From Rosa chinensis (taxonomy: Eukaryota > Streptophyta > Magnoliopsida > Rosales > Rosaceae), in NCBI RefSeq assembly GCF_002994745.2, contig NC_037090.1:4523501-4587500 (forward strand): a DNA stretch of 64,000 nucleotides, read 5' to 3'. Every line of letters starts with the position of its first letter. Position 1 is the stretch's first letter. Positions 44,990-55,404 of the stretch are shown here, piece after piece. The notes beneath the pieces were generated by a model. That model had not been told where the DNA came from and made no database searches. It saw nothing but the letters and a program-made list of their open reading frames with translations. The position numbers and the translations under genes are program-made.

Positions 44990-45840
44990 TTACCTCATGA
45001 GAGATTTAATCACGCCAAGTATGTGGGGCATGATGATGTCAACATCTTCTTCCTACAAGCAGCAACAAAAGCAAGTTTATTATATTTATAAAGGGTTTTC
45101 CCGCTATGCCCTTCATAGGTAAAGATAAATCATATGCATTTTCTATTTATTTAGAAGTATACCAAGTGAACTGGTCCATTTCCTAGACAAATCGGAGATG
45201 TGAGAGTAAGCAGACATAAAGTGCTTATAGACATGACACCAACAACTAGAATAGAGCCAGCACATCAGTTGAACGGTTGAACCATCAAATTAGGATTGAT
45301 ACTTCAGTTAATTCTATGTCAAATTGATGTCTAACTAGGATGGCAAAACATGAATCAAGTCACTAATAAAGAAAACTCATACAAGGACTACAAACTTGGA
45401 TTTCCCTTCTCAACCAACTTTGAAGCCAACAGTTTAGCTGAAGATACTTAAAGGACTTCCAATACCGTGATACATCAAAAATGTCATCTAAGAAACCTGA
45501 TTGAAGAAAACAAAAGAAGTTACATATGCGGGTAATTAACAGTGATTGCAGGGAAATACAATAATAACAAACAGAATCCATAAGTTATATGACAAGCAGC
45601 ACGACACCTGGTTCAGTATAATAGATACTTGCGAGCACTTGATAAGACAAAGCTGCAGACACCGAAGAAGTAAGTAACAATAGTAAGTTTTCTACAACAT
45701 AAACGCAATATAAAATGAAAAAAAGAGCAACTGAAGGATACCAATCCCCTGAATCCTGGTTGATGTAATGCTTTTGAAACAAACATCCATCATATCCATG
45801 CATGTATAATCGAAAAATTATCTGTCTGCAACCATTTACC
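44990..45840 (-). pseudogene. Unidentified spliced gene fragment, minus strand
   Basis: Four exon-like pieces with splice-type borders follow one another on the minus strand. They read MHGYDGCLFQKHYINQDSGD (near 45740-45815), ALSYQVLASIYYTEPG (near 45606-45655), FLDDIFDVSRYWKSFKYLQL (near 45415-45500) and EEDVDIIMPHILGVIKSLM (44995-45050). The segments look protein-like and have pyrimidine-rich acceptors, but I do not recognise the family and could not build a complete frame. The piece sits in 44738-45893, which has no match in unit 1 and replaces AMI1 exons 1-4. It may be a captured or rearranged gene piece. Confidence 0.35.
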
Positions 45841-46897
45841 GAAAGTCAGCCCCTTAAATTAACTTAAAAGTGCTAAGTTAATTTATATCTAGATATGGTC
45901 AAATTACAGCTTATATATCTATAGTATGCCGTTGACACCAACTTCTTATATATCTAGGATGGTTTGCTAGCTAGGGATCCTGTGGTTTTGAGTAGAGTAG
46001 GACGGGTATTACTGCAAATTGCCGATGCACATCCTGTCAGACCAGCTCAGTTGATCATTGCTGAAGACTGTTTCCAGCTTTCAAGCATTCCAAGTGATCG
46101 AGTAAAACAAGTAATTGTTCACTCAGTTGAGAAGTTATCTGGGGGTAAGCGAATTGGATTGTTAATTTATTTGAGGGGTAGCTATATGCATCTTTATTCA
46201 TACATTTCCAGTACTACAAGACCAAATATACCATCTAGCTTGCGTCTATTGGATATTTTATCACCTGAAAATAATCATTACCATTAGTTCTTCAATAGGT
46301 CGTCTTGCTGAGATACGATAAAGACACATTTGTATTAATGCAAAGAAGTTCACTAGCTTATTGTACCTTCTAATGCAGGTCAAGTTTTAAAGCAAGCAAA
46401 CCTTGGGGATGTCGTGAAGGACAAGGTTCCAAGTTTGAACTGTTTCTTCGATAAAGGAAAGGCAAGTCACGAGGATAACATACCATCCTTAGCAGCCCTA
46501 TCAAGTACCATGCGAACACTCCTAAGGTGATGATAATTTCATGGACTTGAATGTCATTATGATATTTCTGGATATAGATTACTGAAATTCAATGTATCTG
46601 TGGTTATCATTGAGAGGATAGGCATGAATTCAAGAACAACCATGGTGAATGGGTCATTACAGTCAGACCTGATTTAGGTCCTGGGATATCAGAACGTGTA
46701 TGGGAAGCTGTCAGGGCAGCAGATGAAAATACCGGTGTTTATCACTCCGTGAAGTCCGAACTATGTGCTGCGCTTACTGAACTTCTTGGGGTATTCTCTC
46801 TTTTGCACACAACAATTTACTGTTGGGACAAGATTGAACTATGCATTCAAATTTGTACCATTCTTGATGAATTTTTGTGCATGAATCAAAGACGTTC

Positions 46898-47913
46898 TGT
46901 AAGCATTAAAATATTGGCAAGGAGAGGTAATATCCCATTGAGACAAATCCGGGTGAGGAAGAAAATCTTGGAGAGGTAATATCCCATTAAGATGGATCCG
47001 AGTGAGGAAGAAAATCTTGGAGAGGTAATATCTCCTTGAGATGGATCCGAGTAAGGAAGAGATTGTTAGTATTAAAATGTTGGCATTCTTAACTAAACAC
47101 AAAACTCTACCCAAAGTCCCATGTGCAACCAAATACGTACCAAATTGTTTAATTCTATGGCTTTGGAATAATCTGACAAAGCATGAAATATGCTTAAACT
47201 GTAAGTGTGTCAGTTCCTCTTCAGCATGCTGAAGGATACCGCGGCATGGGCTCTCTCTCTTGCTTGTACTTTCTTATCTTCCTATTATGGAATCCTTGCT
47301 GTCCGCTCAGTGTAATCATGAAGACCTTGCTGTCTAAGAAGGAAGTGGGAAGTCAGTGCCTCTGCATCTCGTGGCCACACTTCAACCAAACTGAAGGAAT
47401 CTTGGTGATTGCTTCCTCCTATATATATAGGAGTTCTGTGGTTCTTCTCAGCATTGAAAATAGTTGTTCTTTTCAATCCCTTTATTGTAAAGGAGTCGTT
47501 CTCTATGTATTTCTATTTTGTCAAACTGGTTTGTTCCAGGATTGAGAACAGTTTGAAAAACATCTAGTGAGTCTGTCCAGATAGGATTGCCGCGGTCAGT
47601 GCAATCCCAGAGTTGTAAACAAGTAAGTCCAGGAATGATTGTCGCGGTCAGTACAATCCTTGTGTTGTGACTTGTAATCTGTTTTTCACTAGTGATTTGG
47701 TTTGGTCTTTCAAGAGTTAAAGGCCACGCAGATGTTTTCCCTCGATAGGGTGTTTACTGCGTTAACAAAAATCTGTGTTCTTTATTGCTTTAGTTGGTTT
47801 GTTTGATTGTTCAATACATTCTATTCAATATCTACTCTCAGGATTGATCACCCAGTTGCAATCTTAGAGAAAGTTAATTTTTGTGAGTCTATTCACCCTG
47901 TCTAGGATCTTCA
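46898..47913 (+). repeat. 5' LTR of the Sirevirus-like Copia
   Basis: 1016 bases. Near the start a block with GGAGAGGTAATAT and GAGGAAGAAAATCTTG is repeated two to three times (46918-47055). Confidence 0.93.
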
Positions 47914-47914
47914 A

Positions 47915-47930
47915 TTGGTATCAGAGCGGG
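47915..47930 (+). promoter_or_regulatory. Primer binding site
   Basis: TTGGTATCAGAGCGGG directly after the 5' LTR, the complement of the initiator Met tRNA 3' end used to prime Copia reverse transcription. Confidence 0.85.
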
Positions 47931-47969
47931 TCGCTAACCTGTGTTAGTGTGTTCCTCTGGACTCCTAGA

Positions 47970-48611
47970 ATGGATCGTGATAGAGTCTCTAGTTCCATTA
48001 ACTCTCCTCCATATTTTGATGGGAAAGATTACTCTCAATGGAAAGTAATGATGATGGCTTTCCTGCAATCTCAAGAGGATAAATTATGGAACATTATAGA
48101 GAAAGGTTGGATAGAACCAACTAAAAGGGAAGCTGAAACTTCAAATCTTATTCCTAAACCAAGAGGTGAGTGGACTGTTGCTGAGCAATCTGATCACAAA
48201 TGTGATACTAAAGCTCGTTATAGCCTTTTCGCTGCCTTGTCGGATAAGGAAAGAAAAAGAATTACAAATTGTCCAACTGCTAAAGCTTCTTGGGAATTAC
48301 TTCAAACCACTCATGAGGGTAACAAAAAGGTGAAAGCACAAAAACTTCAAAGCCTTGTGCTCGAATTTGAAGAAATGACTATAAGAGAGGATGAATCTGT
48401 TGATGACTTCCATAGTCGCCTCATCAATGTTACCAATCAATGTCATGGGTTGGGTGATCCTATTATAGAACATAGAATTGTGAAAAAGTTTCTTCGAGCT
48501 CTTCCTCCTAGTTTTGAGGCTAAGCAAATTGCCATTGAGGAAGCTCAAGATCTTGATTCATACTCATTAGATGAGCTTGTGGGAAATTTGAAAACCTTTG
48601 AGTCAAATTAA
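47970..48611 (+). CDS. Copia gag, N-terminal part
   Basis: 213 residues from the ATG at 47970 (MDRDRVSSSINSPPYFDGKD) to TAA at 48609-48611. It shows the Copia gag pattern: YFDGKDYSQWKVMMMAFLQS, then CPTAKASWELLQTTHEGNKK and SVDDFHSRLINVTNQC, ending in DELVGNLKTFESN. Gag forms the virus-like particle that packages element RNA. The frame closes just where the next frame, carrying the zinc knuckles, is already open, offset by +1. That is either a disabling indel or a site of frame change; Copia elements usually have gag and pol in one frame. Confidence 0.8.
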   Translation: MDRDRVSSSINSPPYFDGKDYSQWKVMMMAFLQSQEDKLWNIIEKGWIEPTKREAETSNLIPKPRGEWTVAEQSDHKCDTKARYSLFAALSDKERKRITNCPTAKASWELLQTTHEGNKKVKAQKLQSLVLEFEEMTIREDESVDDFHSRLINVTNQCHGLGDPIIEHRIVKKFLRALPPSFEAKQIAIEEAQDLDSYSLDELVGNLKTFESN

Positions 48612-51600
48612 AAAGAGAAAGGGTAAGAAAGAAAAAACAATTGCTCTAAGCACTTTGAAGAAAGAGGAAGACCTTTCTGATTTTAATCTAGAAGAATTTG
48701 CTCTTCTCACAAAACAGTTCAAAAAATTTCTTAAATCTGCAAGGTCTCTCCCTTCTAGCTCTAGAAATTTTTCTAGTTCTACTTATTCCAAAAGAAATCA
48801 GAATGATGATGTTTCAAATGACAAATACTCAAAGTCCTCAAAGTTTCTTCAAAAGAAGTCTTTTGGTGAAAAACCAAAATGTTTTGAATGTCAAGGATAT
48901 GGTCATCTTGCTGCTGATTGTGCAAGCAAAAAACTTAAGTCTCAATCAAATAGAGCTTTTAAAACCTCTTGGAGTGATAGTGAATCGGAAACTAAGTCCG
49001 ACCATGAAGAGGAGGATGTTGCCCTTGTTGCTACCACTCAAAATGAGTCCTCAGATGAATCTGATGATGATGAGCACTCTGAGGAGGTAGCCTCTAACAA
49101 GTTCGAGCAACTGTACAAAGCCTCAAAAATAATGATTGGAAAGATTGAGGAATTGAATAATCAACTTGCTGTTTGTGAAAAAGAAAAAACAGGGATCGCA
49201 GAGAAGTTTCAATCCTGCAAGAAGAAGTGGGAAATTGAAAGAAATGCATTGGTAAGTCAAGTAGAGACTCTGCAAGAGAACTTGAATGCTCAAATCAGGT
49301 TAGTTAATTCTCTAACGTCTGAAAAAATCTCTCTTGAAAAATCCTTACATGATTCTCAAGAAAAATTTTCAAAATTTTCAATTGGATCTGATAAGGTTTC
49401 CAAAATGATTGGAATGGGCAAAGTTGATAGGGATAAAAGGGGTCTTGGTTTTCATTCTGGAGAAAGCTCCTCTAAAACGCCAACTATTTTCGTGAAAAGT
49501 AAATTGTTGCCTAAAGAAACTGTTCCTAAGTCATCCAAAAGATTCATTCCCATTTGTCACTATTGTGGTATCTCTGGACACATTAGACCAAGGTGTCTTC
49601 GACTCAAAAAGGGTCCTCAAAAGTCTACTGGATCTCATGAAAACTCTTTGCTTCTTTCTTTACAGTCATCTCTGGAAAGATCCTTGAAAGATTTTGGAAG
49701 GATTGCTAAACTTGTTGCAATCCCTAGAAAAGAAAAAACTGTTTGGAGAAAGAAAAATAAGTCATTTCATCCACTTACCCCTGCTGATTCTGAACCCTCT
49801 GAAATGTGTCTTATATCCTCTTTTTCTTTCTCACAAGTTGAAGAAAATGATTCCATTGCTACATGCTTGGTTGCTCTTACTGCTCTTTCATCTAGAAGAG
49901 TTGATACTTGGTATTTGGATAGTGGGTGCTCTAGGCACATGACAGGTGATAAAAACTGGTTCTCATCTTTCTATGATGAGGTTATCAATGGTTCTGTCAC
50001 TTTTGGTGACGGAAAGAAAGCAAAGGTTGTGGGAAAAGGGATTGTAACTGCTCCTGGTATCCCAAATTTAAAAAATGTGTTGTATGTTGAAGGACTCCAA
50101 GCTAATCTTATTAGTGTGAGTCAATTGAGTGATGATTTTGAAGAGGTTAGATTCAATAAGCTGAGATGTCTTGTTCTTGATGGTAAGGGTAAGAGTGTCA
50201 TGGGTGGACTACGATCCAAAGATCATTGTTATTGTGTTAATGCTAATGATTCTATCTCTTCTCAGATTTGTCTTAGTTCCTCCTCGACTGAAGATACTCT
50301 CAATCTTTGGCATAGACGCCTCTGCCATGTGAACTTCCAAGACTTGGTGAAGCTCTCCACCAAAGAAGGGGTAAGAGGTTTGCCCAAATTGAGTGGGAAA
50401 CCAACCGGTATGTGTGAGGGTTGCAAGCTTGGTAAGCAAACTCGTTCTTCACATAGGGTCACTAATTATGTGTCTACTTCACAACCCTTAGATTTAATGC
50501 ATATGGATCTGGTTGGACCTGTTCAAACTAAAAGCTTAGGTGGTAAGAAGTACATGCTTGTTCTAGTCGATGATTTTTCTAGGTTCACTTGGGTGAAATT
50601 CTTGTGTGAAAAATCTGATGCTTTTGACAACTTTCAAAACTTAAGCAAAATAATTTCAAATGAGCAATACTCTTCAAATAAATGCATTGTAAGACTTAGA
50701 ACTGATCATGGAACTGAATTTGAAAATGCTTTATTTGATGAGTTTTGTAATGATATGGGAATTAAGCATGAGTTCTCAGCTCCCATAACTCCGCAACAAA
50801 ATGGTGTTGTGGAAAGGAAAAACAGGGTTTTAATTGAAATGGGAAGAGTTATGTTAAACTCTGCTGGTCTTGCTCATACTTTTTGGGCAGAAGCAATTAG
50901 CAATGCTTGCTATACCATCAATAGGGTCATCTTTCGATCAGGAACTGAAAAAACTCCTTATGAGATTTTGAAAGGAAATAAACCAAATGTGAGCCATTTG
51001 AGAGTGTTTGGTAGCCCTTGTTACATCTATAGGGATAGAGAATATCTTGCCAAATTTGATGCTAAAAGTGACAAAGGAGTCTTTCTTGGTTATTCATTGA
51101 ATAGTAGAGCTTATAGGGTTTATAACAAGAGAACTTGTTCTGTGATGGAAACCATTAATGTCTCTATTGATGACTCAATTGTGCTCTCACATACTCCTTG
51201 TATAAGTTTTGATCAGGTACTTTTCGAGAGAGAAAAGGATGATGATGTTGCTGCTGAATGCCAAGAAGATGAGGAAGTTTCAGAGGAGATTGATGATACC
51301 TCTGCAATCCAGCCAGTTTACAGAACTGGACAGCAGCAAGTACATAAGGATCATTCCCTTTCTAACATCATTGGTGATGTGAATGATGGTTTGAAAACCA
51401 GGAGACAAGCAAAAAGGGTTGTAAGCAATCTCTCTATTCTTTCATGTTTCATTGCAAAGCATCAAGAAGATATTAGCATCATTACATTTTATGGTTTTGT
51501 TTCTGTTATAGAACCTAAAAATGCTAAAGAGGCTTTGTGTGATGTTAATTGGATAAATGCCATGCAAGATGAATTGAGTCAATTTGCTAGAAATGATGTG

Positions 51601-53037
51601 TGGTTTTTGGTTCCTAGACCGGACTGTTCAAATGTCATTGGAACAAAATGGATTTTCAAAAACAAATCTGATGAAAAGGGTCAGATTACCCGCAACAAAG
51701 CAAGGCTTGTTGCTCAAGGGTATTCTCAAGTTGAAGGTCTTGATTTTGATGAAACCTTTGCCCCCGTTGCAAGGCTTGAATCTGTTCGTCTTCTCTTTGC
51801 CATTGCATGTCATTTGAGGTTTATTCTTTATCAAATGGATGTGAAAAGTGCGTTTTTAAATGGTGTTCTTCAAGAAGAAGTGTATGTTGAACAACCTGCA
51901 GGATTCATAGATCTTATCCATCCCGACCATGTGTATAGACTTAAGAAAGCTCTCTATGGGCTGAAACAAGCCCCTAGAGCTTGGTATGAGAGACTTTCCT
52001 CTCATCTTTTGGATAAAGGCTATGTTAGAGGTTCAATTGACAAAACTTTGTTTGTAAAAAGAACTTCTCATCATTTAATTCTTGCTCAAGTCTACGTGGA
52101 TGACATTGTTTTTGGTTCAACTTCAGATTCATTGATTGAAGAATTCACTAATATCATGAAAAATGAGTTTGAAATGAGTTTGTGTGGCAAATTAAATTAT
52201 TTTCTTGGTCTGCAAGTCCAACAAAGGAGTAATGGTCTCCACATCTCTCAAACCAAATATGCTAATGACCTTGTGAAAAAGTTTGGTTTGGATGCTGCTA
52301 CTGCTGTCCGAAATCCCATGGGAACTAGTTCAAAACTTGATGTGGATTTGACTGGAATTAGTGTTGATCAAACCTTGTATAGAAGCATGATAGGAAGCTT
52401 ATTGTACCTTACTGCTAGCAGACCCGATATTTCTTTTAGTGTTGGTGTTTGTGCTAGATATGAAGCTAATCCTAAGGAATCACATCTAAAGGCTGTTAAA
52501 CGCATCATTAGATATGTTTCTGGAACTTCTAACTATGGGGTTGTGTACACCTTTGATTCCAATGTTGAGATTGCAGGTTATACTGACTCGGATTGGGCAG
52601 GAAATGTGGATGATCGAAGAAGCACCTCGGGTGGATGTTTCTTTGTGGGAAACAATCTTGTTTCATGGCATAGCAAGAAGCAAAACTGTGTGTCTCTCTC
52701 AACTGCCGAAGCCGAGTACATTGCAGCTGGTAGTTGTTGCACCCAAATGTTATGGATGAAACAAATGTTGAACGACTATGGTTTCCCTCAAGGTAAGTTG
52801 TCAATCTTTTGTGACAACACTAGTGCCATTAACATCTCTAAGAATCCTGTTCAGCACTCACGCACAAAACATATTGATATTCGATATCATTTTATTCGTG
52901 ATCTTGTTGATGCAAATATACTTGAGTTGGAATTCATTCCCACTGAAAATCAATTGGCTGATTTGTTTACAAAACCTCTAGACAACCTTCGTTTTAAGTC
53001 TCTTAGGAAGTCTATTGGAGTGTGCTCTACTGTTTGA
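48601..53037 (+). CDS. Copia gag C-terminus and pol polyprotein
   Basis: Open for about 1478 codons without a stop. Order, in codons from 48601: zinc knuckle CFECQGYGHLAADC (about 94), acidic and coiled-coil stretch (130-250), second knuckle CHYCGISGHIRPRC (about 319), protease DSGCSRHMTG (about 440), integrase zinc region LWHRRLCHVN (about 570), integrase acidic residues in HMDLVGP, RTDHGTEF and NGVVERKN, RT with the YVDDIVFG box (about 1165), and RNase H starting TDSDWAGN (about 1328). All catalytic boxes are intact. There is no ATG at the upstream end, so expression needs fusion to gag. The 1.35 kb after the stop has no envelope-like frame. Confidence 0.9.
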   Translation, partial: SQIKKRKGKKEKTIALSTLKKEEDLSDFNLEEFALLTKQFKKFLKSARSLPSSSRNFSSSTYSKRNQNDDVSNDKYSKSSKFLQKKSFGEKPKCFECQGYGHLAADCASKKLKSQSNRAFKTSWSDSESETKSDHEEEDVALVATTQNESSDESDDDEHSEEVASNKFEQLYKASKIMIGKIEELNNQLAVCEKEKTGIAEKFQSCKKKWEIERNALVSQVETLQENLNAQIRLVNSLTSEKISLEKSLHDSQEKFSKFSIGSDKVSKMIGMGKVDRDKRGLGFHSGESSSKTPTIFVKSKLLPKETVPKSSKRFIPICHYCGISGHIRPRCLRLKKGPQKSTGSHENSLLLSLQSSLERSLKDFGRIAKLVAIPRKEKTVWRKKNKSFHPLTPADSEPSEMCLISSFSFSQVEENDSIATCLVALTALSSRRVDTWYLDSGCSRHMTGDKNWFSSFYDEVINGSVTFGDGKKAKVVGKGIVTAPGIPNLKNVLYVEGLQANLISVSQLSDDFEEVRFNKLRCLVLDGKGKSVMGGLRSKDHCYCVNANDSISSQICLSSSSTEDTLNLWHRRLCHVNFQDLVKLSTKEGVRGLPKLSGKPTGMCEGCKLGKQTRSSHRVTNYVSTSQPLDLMHMDLVGPVQTKSLGGKKYMLVLVDDFSRFTWVKFLCEKSDAFDNFQNLSKIISNEQYSSNKCIVRLRTDHGTEFENALFDEFCNDMGIKHEFSAPITPQQNGVVERKNRVLIEMGRVMLNSAGLAHTFWAEAISNACYTINRVIFRSGTEKTPYEILKGNKPNVSHLRVFGSPCYIYRDREYLAKFDAKSDKGVFLGYSLNSRAYRVYNKRTCSVMETINVSIDDSIVLSHTPCISFDQVLFEREKDDDVAAECQEDEEVSEEIDDTSAIQPVYRTGQQQVHKDHSLSNIIGDVNDGLKTRRQAKRVVSNLSILSCFIAKHQEDISIITFYGFVSVIEPKNAKEALCDVNWINAMQDELSQFARNDVWFLVPRPDCSNVIGTKWIFKNKSDEKGQITRNKARLVAQGYSQVEGLDFDETFAPVARLESVRLLFAIACHLRFILYQMDVKSAFLNGVLQEEVYVEQPAGFIDLIHPDHVYRLKKALYGLKQAPRAWYERLSSHLLDKGYVRGSIDKTLFVKRTSHHLILAQVYVDDIVFGSTSDSLIEEFTNIMKNEFEMSLCGKLNYFLGLQVQQRSNGLHISQTKYANDLVKKFGLDAATAVRNPMGTSSKLDVDLTGISVDQTLYRSMIGSLLYLTASRPDISFSVGVCARYEANPKESHLKAVKRIIRYVSGTSNYGVVYTFDSNVEIAGYTDSDWAGNVDDRRSTSGGCFFVGNNLVSWHSKKQNCVSLSTAEAEYIAAGSCCTQMLWMKQMLNDYGFPQGKLSIFCDNTSAINISKNPVQHSRTKHIDIRYHFIRDLVDANILELEFIPTENQLADLFTKPLDNLRFKSLRKSIGVCSTV

Positions 53038-54388
53038 ATATTCTCACTCGTATATGTAGGCTGTATGTTACATCTTGTATATGCTGCACTTAGTGTAGGA
53101 TGTGAAAAAAAAAAATGTGCATAGTTTCAATCCTGGTAAGAACTGACCAAGTCTTGATCTAAGATCAGAGGATAGTTTGTTCAAATTTCCTTCTTCCTTG
53201 GTCACTCAAGGTTCTCAAGACTCTTTGCATCAGCTTTCTATTGTTCACTGCTCTACTTGTGGTTGAAAAGTCTATTACCTTTAAACTCTTGCACCTAAAT
53301 CTCTTGTGGGGTGTCATATTGTGGTCAGTTTTTATGATGGTTTGAGATGAGTAGTTTATAGTTTATGCTTCTTTGTGAAAATTTTTAGAGAAGCTTGGCC
53401 AGACTATTCCCAAAGTAAACGGGCCTTGGTCGTGGTGAACGATATGAGGATTGGGAAGAAAAGGGAATGGTTTGGTCACCCCGGTGGTATTTTTCTTGTT
53501 AGATATCCTCTTTTTGACTCGAGTTGATATGTCCTTAGGAGTGTCCTTGTTACACTTAATGCCTTAAAACCAACTGGTTTGAGAGCCATTGACATAAGAC
53601 TTGTTACATGGGTCAAAAATATGGTTTCGAAAGCTCAAGCTTAACAAAGCCAATGATTATGAGCTAAATTAAAAAATAAAAATAAAAATAAAAAAAAGGA
53701 GTGATAAGGATCAATGAAATCAAATAGGACTACATCTCATTCCTTTGTAATCTCTTGTGTTTCAATTCTTATCCCTTGGATGGTTTAGCTCAAGGTTCTC
53801 AAAAATTCAAGAATCATGACATGCTACAAGTCCTCTTTGAGCCGTGTTTATAAAAAGGAACTGTCAAATTGTCTTGAGTTTCTCTGTGGGATCTGGAGGA
53901 ATTCAAAAGTGGTCTGCAATCCTCTGTGGCTCTTTGCCTGGCTTGTTAAGATAAAACTGGGATTGACTATGTCCTTCATCTTTTGCTTGCTTGCATTTTG
54001 AAATTCTCAATAATTCCGCTGCATATATTGAGGGGGAGTATTCATTGATACATGTAGTTTTCCTTGTGTTCTTCAAAATTGAAGGTTGTTAGTTCAAAAA
54101 AAAAAAAACAAAAAAATGTTATCCAAGTTGGCCTTTTGCATTTTTCTGCAGATTTTGTGCTCTTGAATGGATGTTTTCTGTTTCTGTTGATAGCGTTTTC
54201 CCTTTGTCATTCCTAGACAAAAAGGGGGAGAAGTGTTAGGGTGCGTTTGTGCCTTAATTGCCCATGCTTCACTTGGTATTTCTTGTGCAATTGTTTCAGG
54301 TAGGCTTGGTTTGCAGCTGCTATCTAAGTGTGAGACTAGCTTTTGGTTGCAAAATAGTGTTTTGTTTAGAAATGCCAAAGGGGGAGAT
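53038..54388 (+). other. 3' untranslated region of the Sirevirus-like Copia with three purine tracts
   Basis: No coding frame of note. Purine tracts AGGGGGAG (54031), AAAGGGGGAG (54221) and AAAGGGGGAGAT (54377-54388) occur; the last adjoins the 3' LTR and is the likely second-strand primer. A-rich runs lie at 53105, 53675 and 54095. Confidence 0.75.
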
Positions 54389-55404
54389 TGTAAGCATTAA
54401 AATATTGGCAAGGAGAGGTAATATCCCATTGAGACAAATCCGGGTGAGGAAGAAAATCTTGGAGAGGTAATATCCCATTAAGATGGATCCGAGTGAGGAA
54501 GAAAATCTTGGAGAGGTAATATCTCCTTGAGATGGATCCGAGCAAGGAAGAGATTGTTAGTATTAAAATGTTGGCATTCTTAACTAAACACAAAACTCTA
54601 CCCAAAGTCCCATGTGCAACCAAATACGTACCAAATTGTTTAATTCTATGGCTTTGGAATAATCTGACAAAGCATGAAATATGCTTAAACTGTAAGTGTG
54701 TCAGTTCCTCTTCAGCATGCTGAAGGATACCGCGGCATGGGCTCTCTCTCTTGCTTGTACTTTCTTATCTTCCTATTATGGAATCCTTGCTGTCCGCTTA
54801 GTGTAATCATGAAGACCTTGCTGTCTAAGAAGGAAGTGGGAAGTCAGTGCCTCTGCATCTCGTGGCCACACTTCAACCAAACTGAAGGAATCTTGGTGAT
54901 TGCTTCCTCCTATATATATAGGAGTTCTGTGGTTCTTCTCAGCATTGAAAATAGTTGTTCTTTTCAATCCCTTTATTGTAAAGGAGTCGTTCTCTATGTA
55001 TTTCTATTTTGTCAAACTGGTTTGTTCCAGGATTGAGAACAGTTTGAAAAACATCTAGTGAGTCTGTCCAGATAGGATTGCCGCGGTCAGTGCAATCCCA
55101 GAGTTGTAAACAAGTCAGTCCAGGAATGATTGTCGCGGTCAGTACAATCCTTGTGTTGTGACTTGTAATCTGTTTTTCACTAGTGATTTGGTTTGGTCTT
55201 TCAAGAGTTAAAGGTCACGCAGATGTTTTCCCTCGATAGGGTGTTTACTGCGTTAACAAAAATCTGTGTTCTTTATTGCTTTAGTTGGTTTGTTTGATTG
55301 TTCAATACATTCTATTCAATATCTACTCTCAGGATTGATCACCCAGTTGCAATCCTAGAGAAAGTTAATTTTTGTGAGTCTATTCACCCTGTCTAGGATC
55401 TTCA
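54389..55404 (+). repeat. 3' LTR of the Sirevirus-like Copia
   Basis: 1016 bases, nearly identical to the 5' LTR; followed by the CGTTC target copy. Confidence 0.93.

Larger units (their letters stand above)
46898..55404 (+). mobile_element. Sirevirus-like Copia LTR retrotransposon, 8507 bp, young
   Basis: LTRs of 1016 bases (46898-47913 and 54389-55404) run TGTAAGCATT to GATCTTCA. The target CGTTC is duplicated (46893-46897, 55405-55409), and unit 1 intron 7 has the empty site at about 11666. The primer site TTGGTATCAGAGCGGG (47915-47930) matches initiator Met tRNA. Three purine tracts with GGGGGAG precede the 3' LTR (54031, 54223, 54379), and gag has two zinc knuckles; both are known Sirevirus marks. 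I count about five LTR differences in 1016 bases, so insertion was recent and after the unit duplication. It lies in the same orientation as the AMI1 relic. Confidence 0.93.

Noticed and set aside
53038..54388. An envelope-like third gene in the Sirevirus-like Copia
   Set aside because: Only short unrelated frames (about 60 codons) are present and none has a signal or membrane pattern; the region is untranslated sequence with purine tracts.
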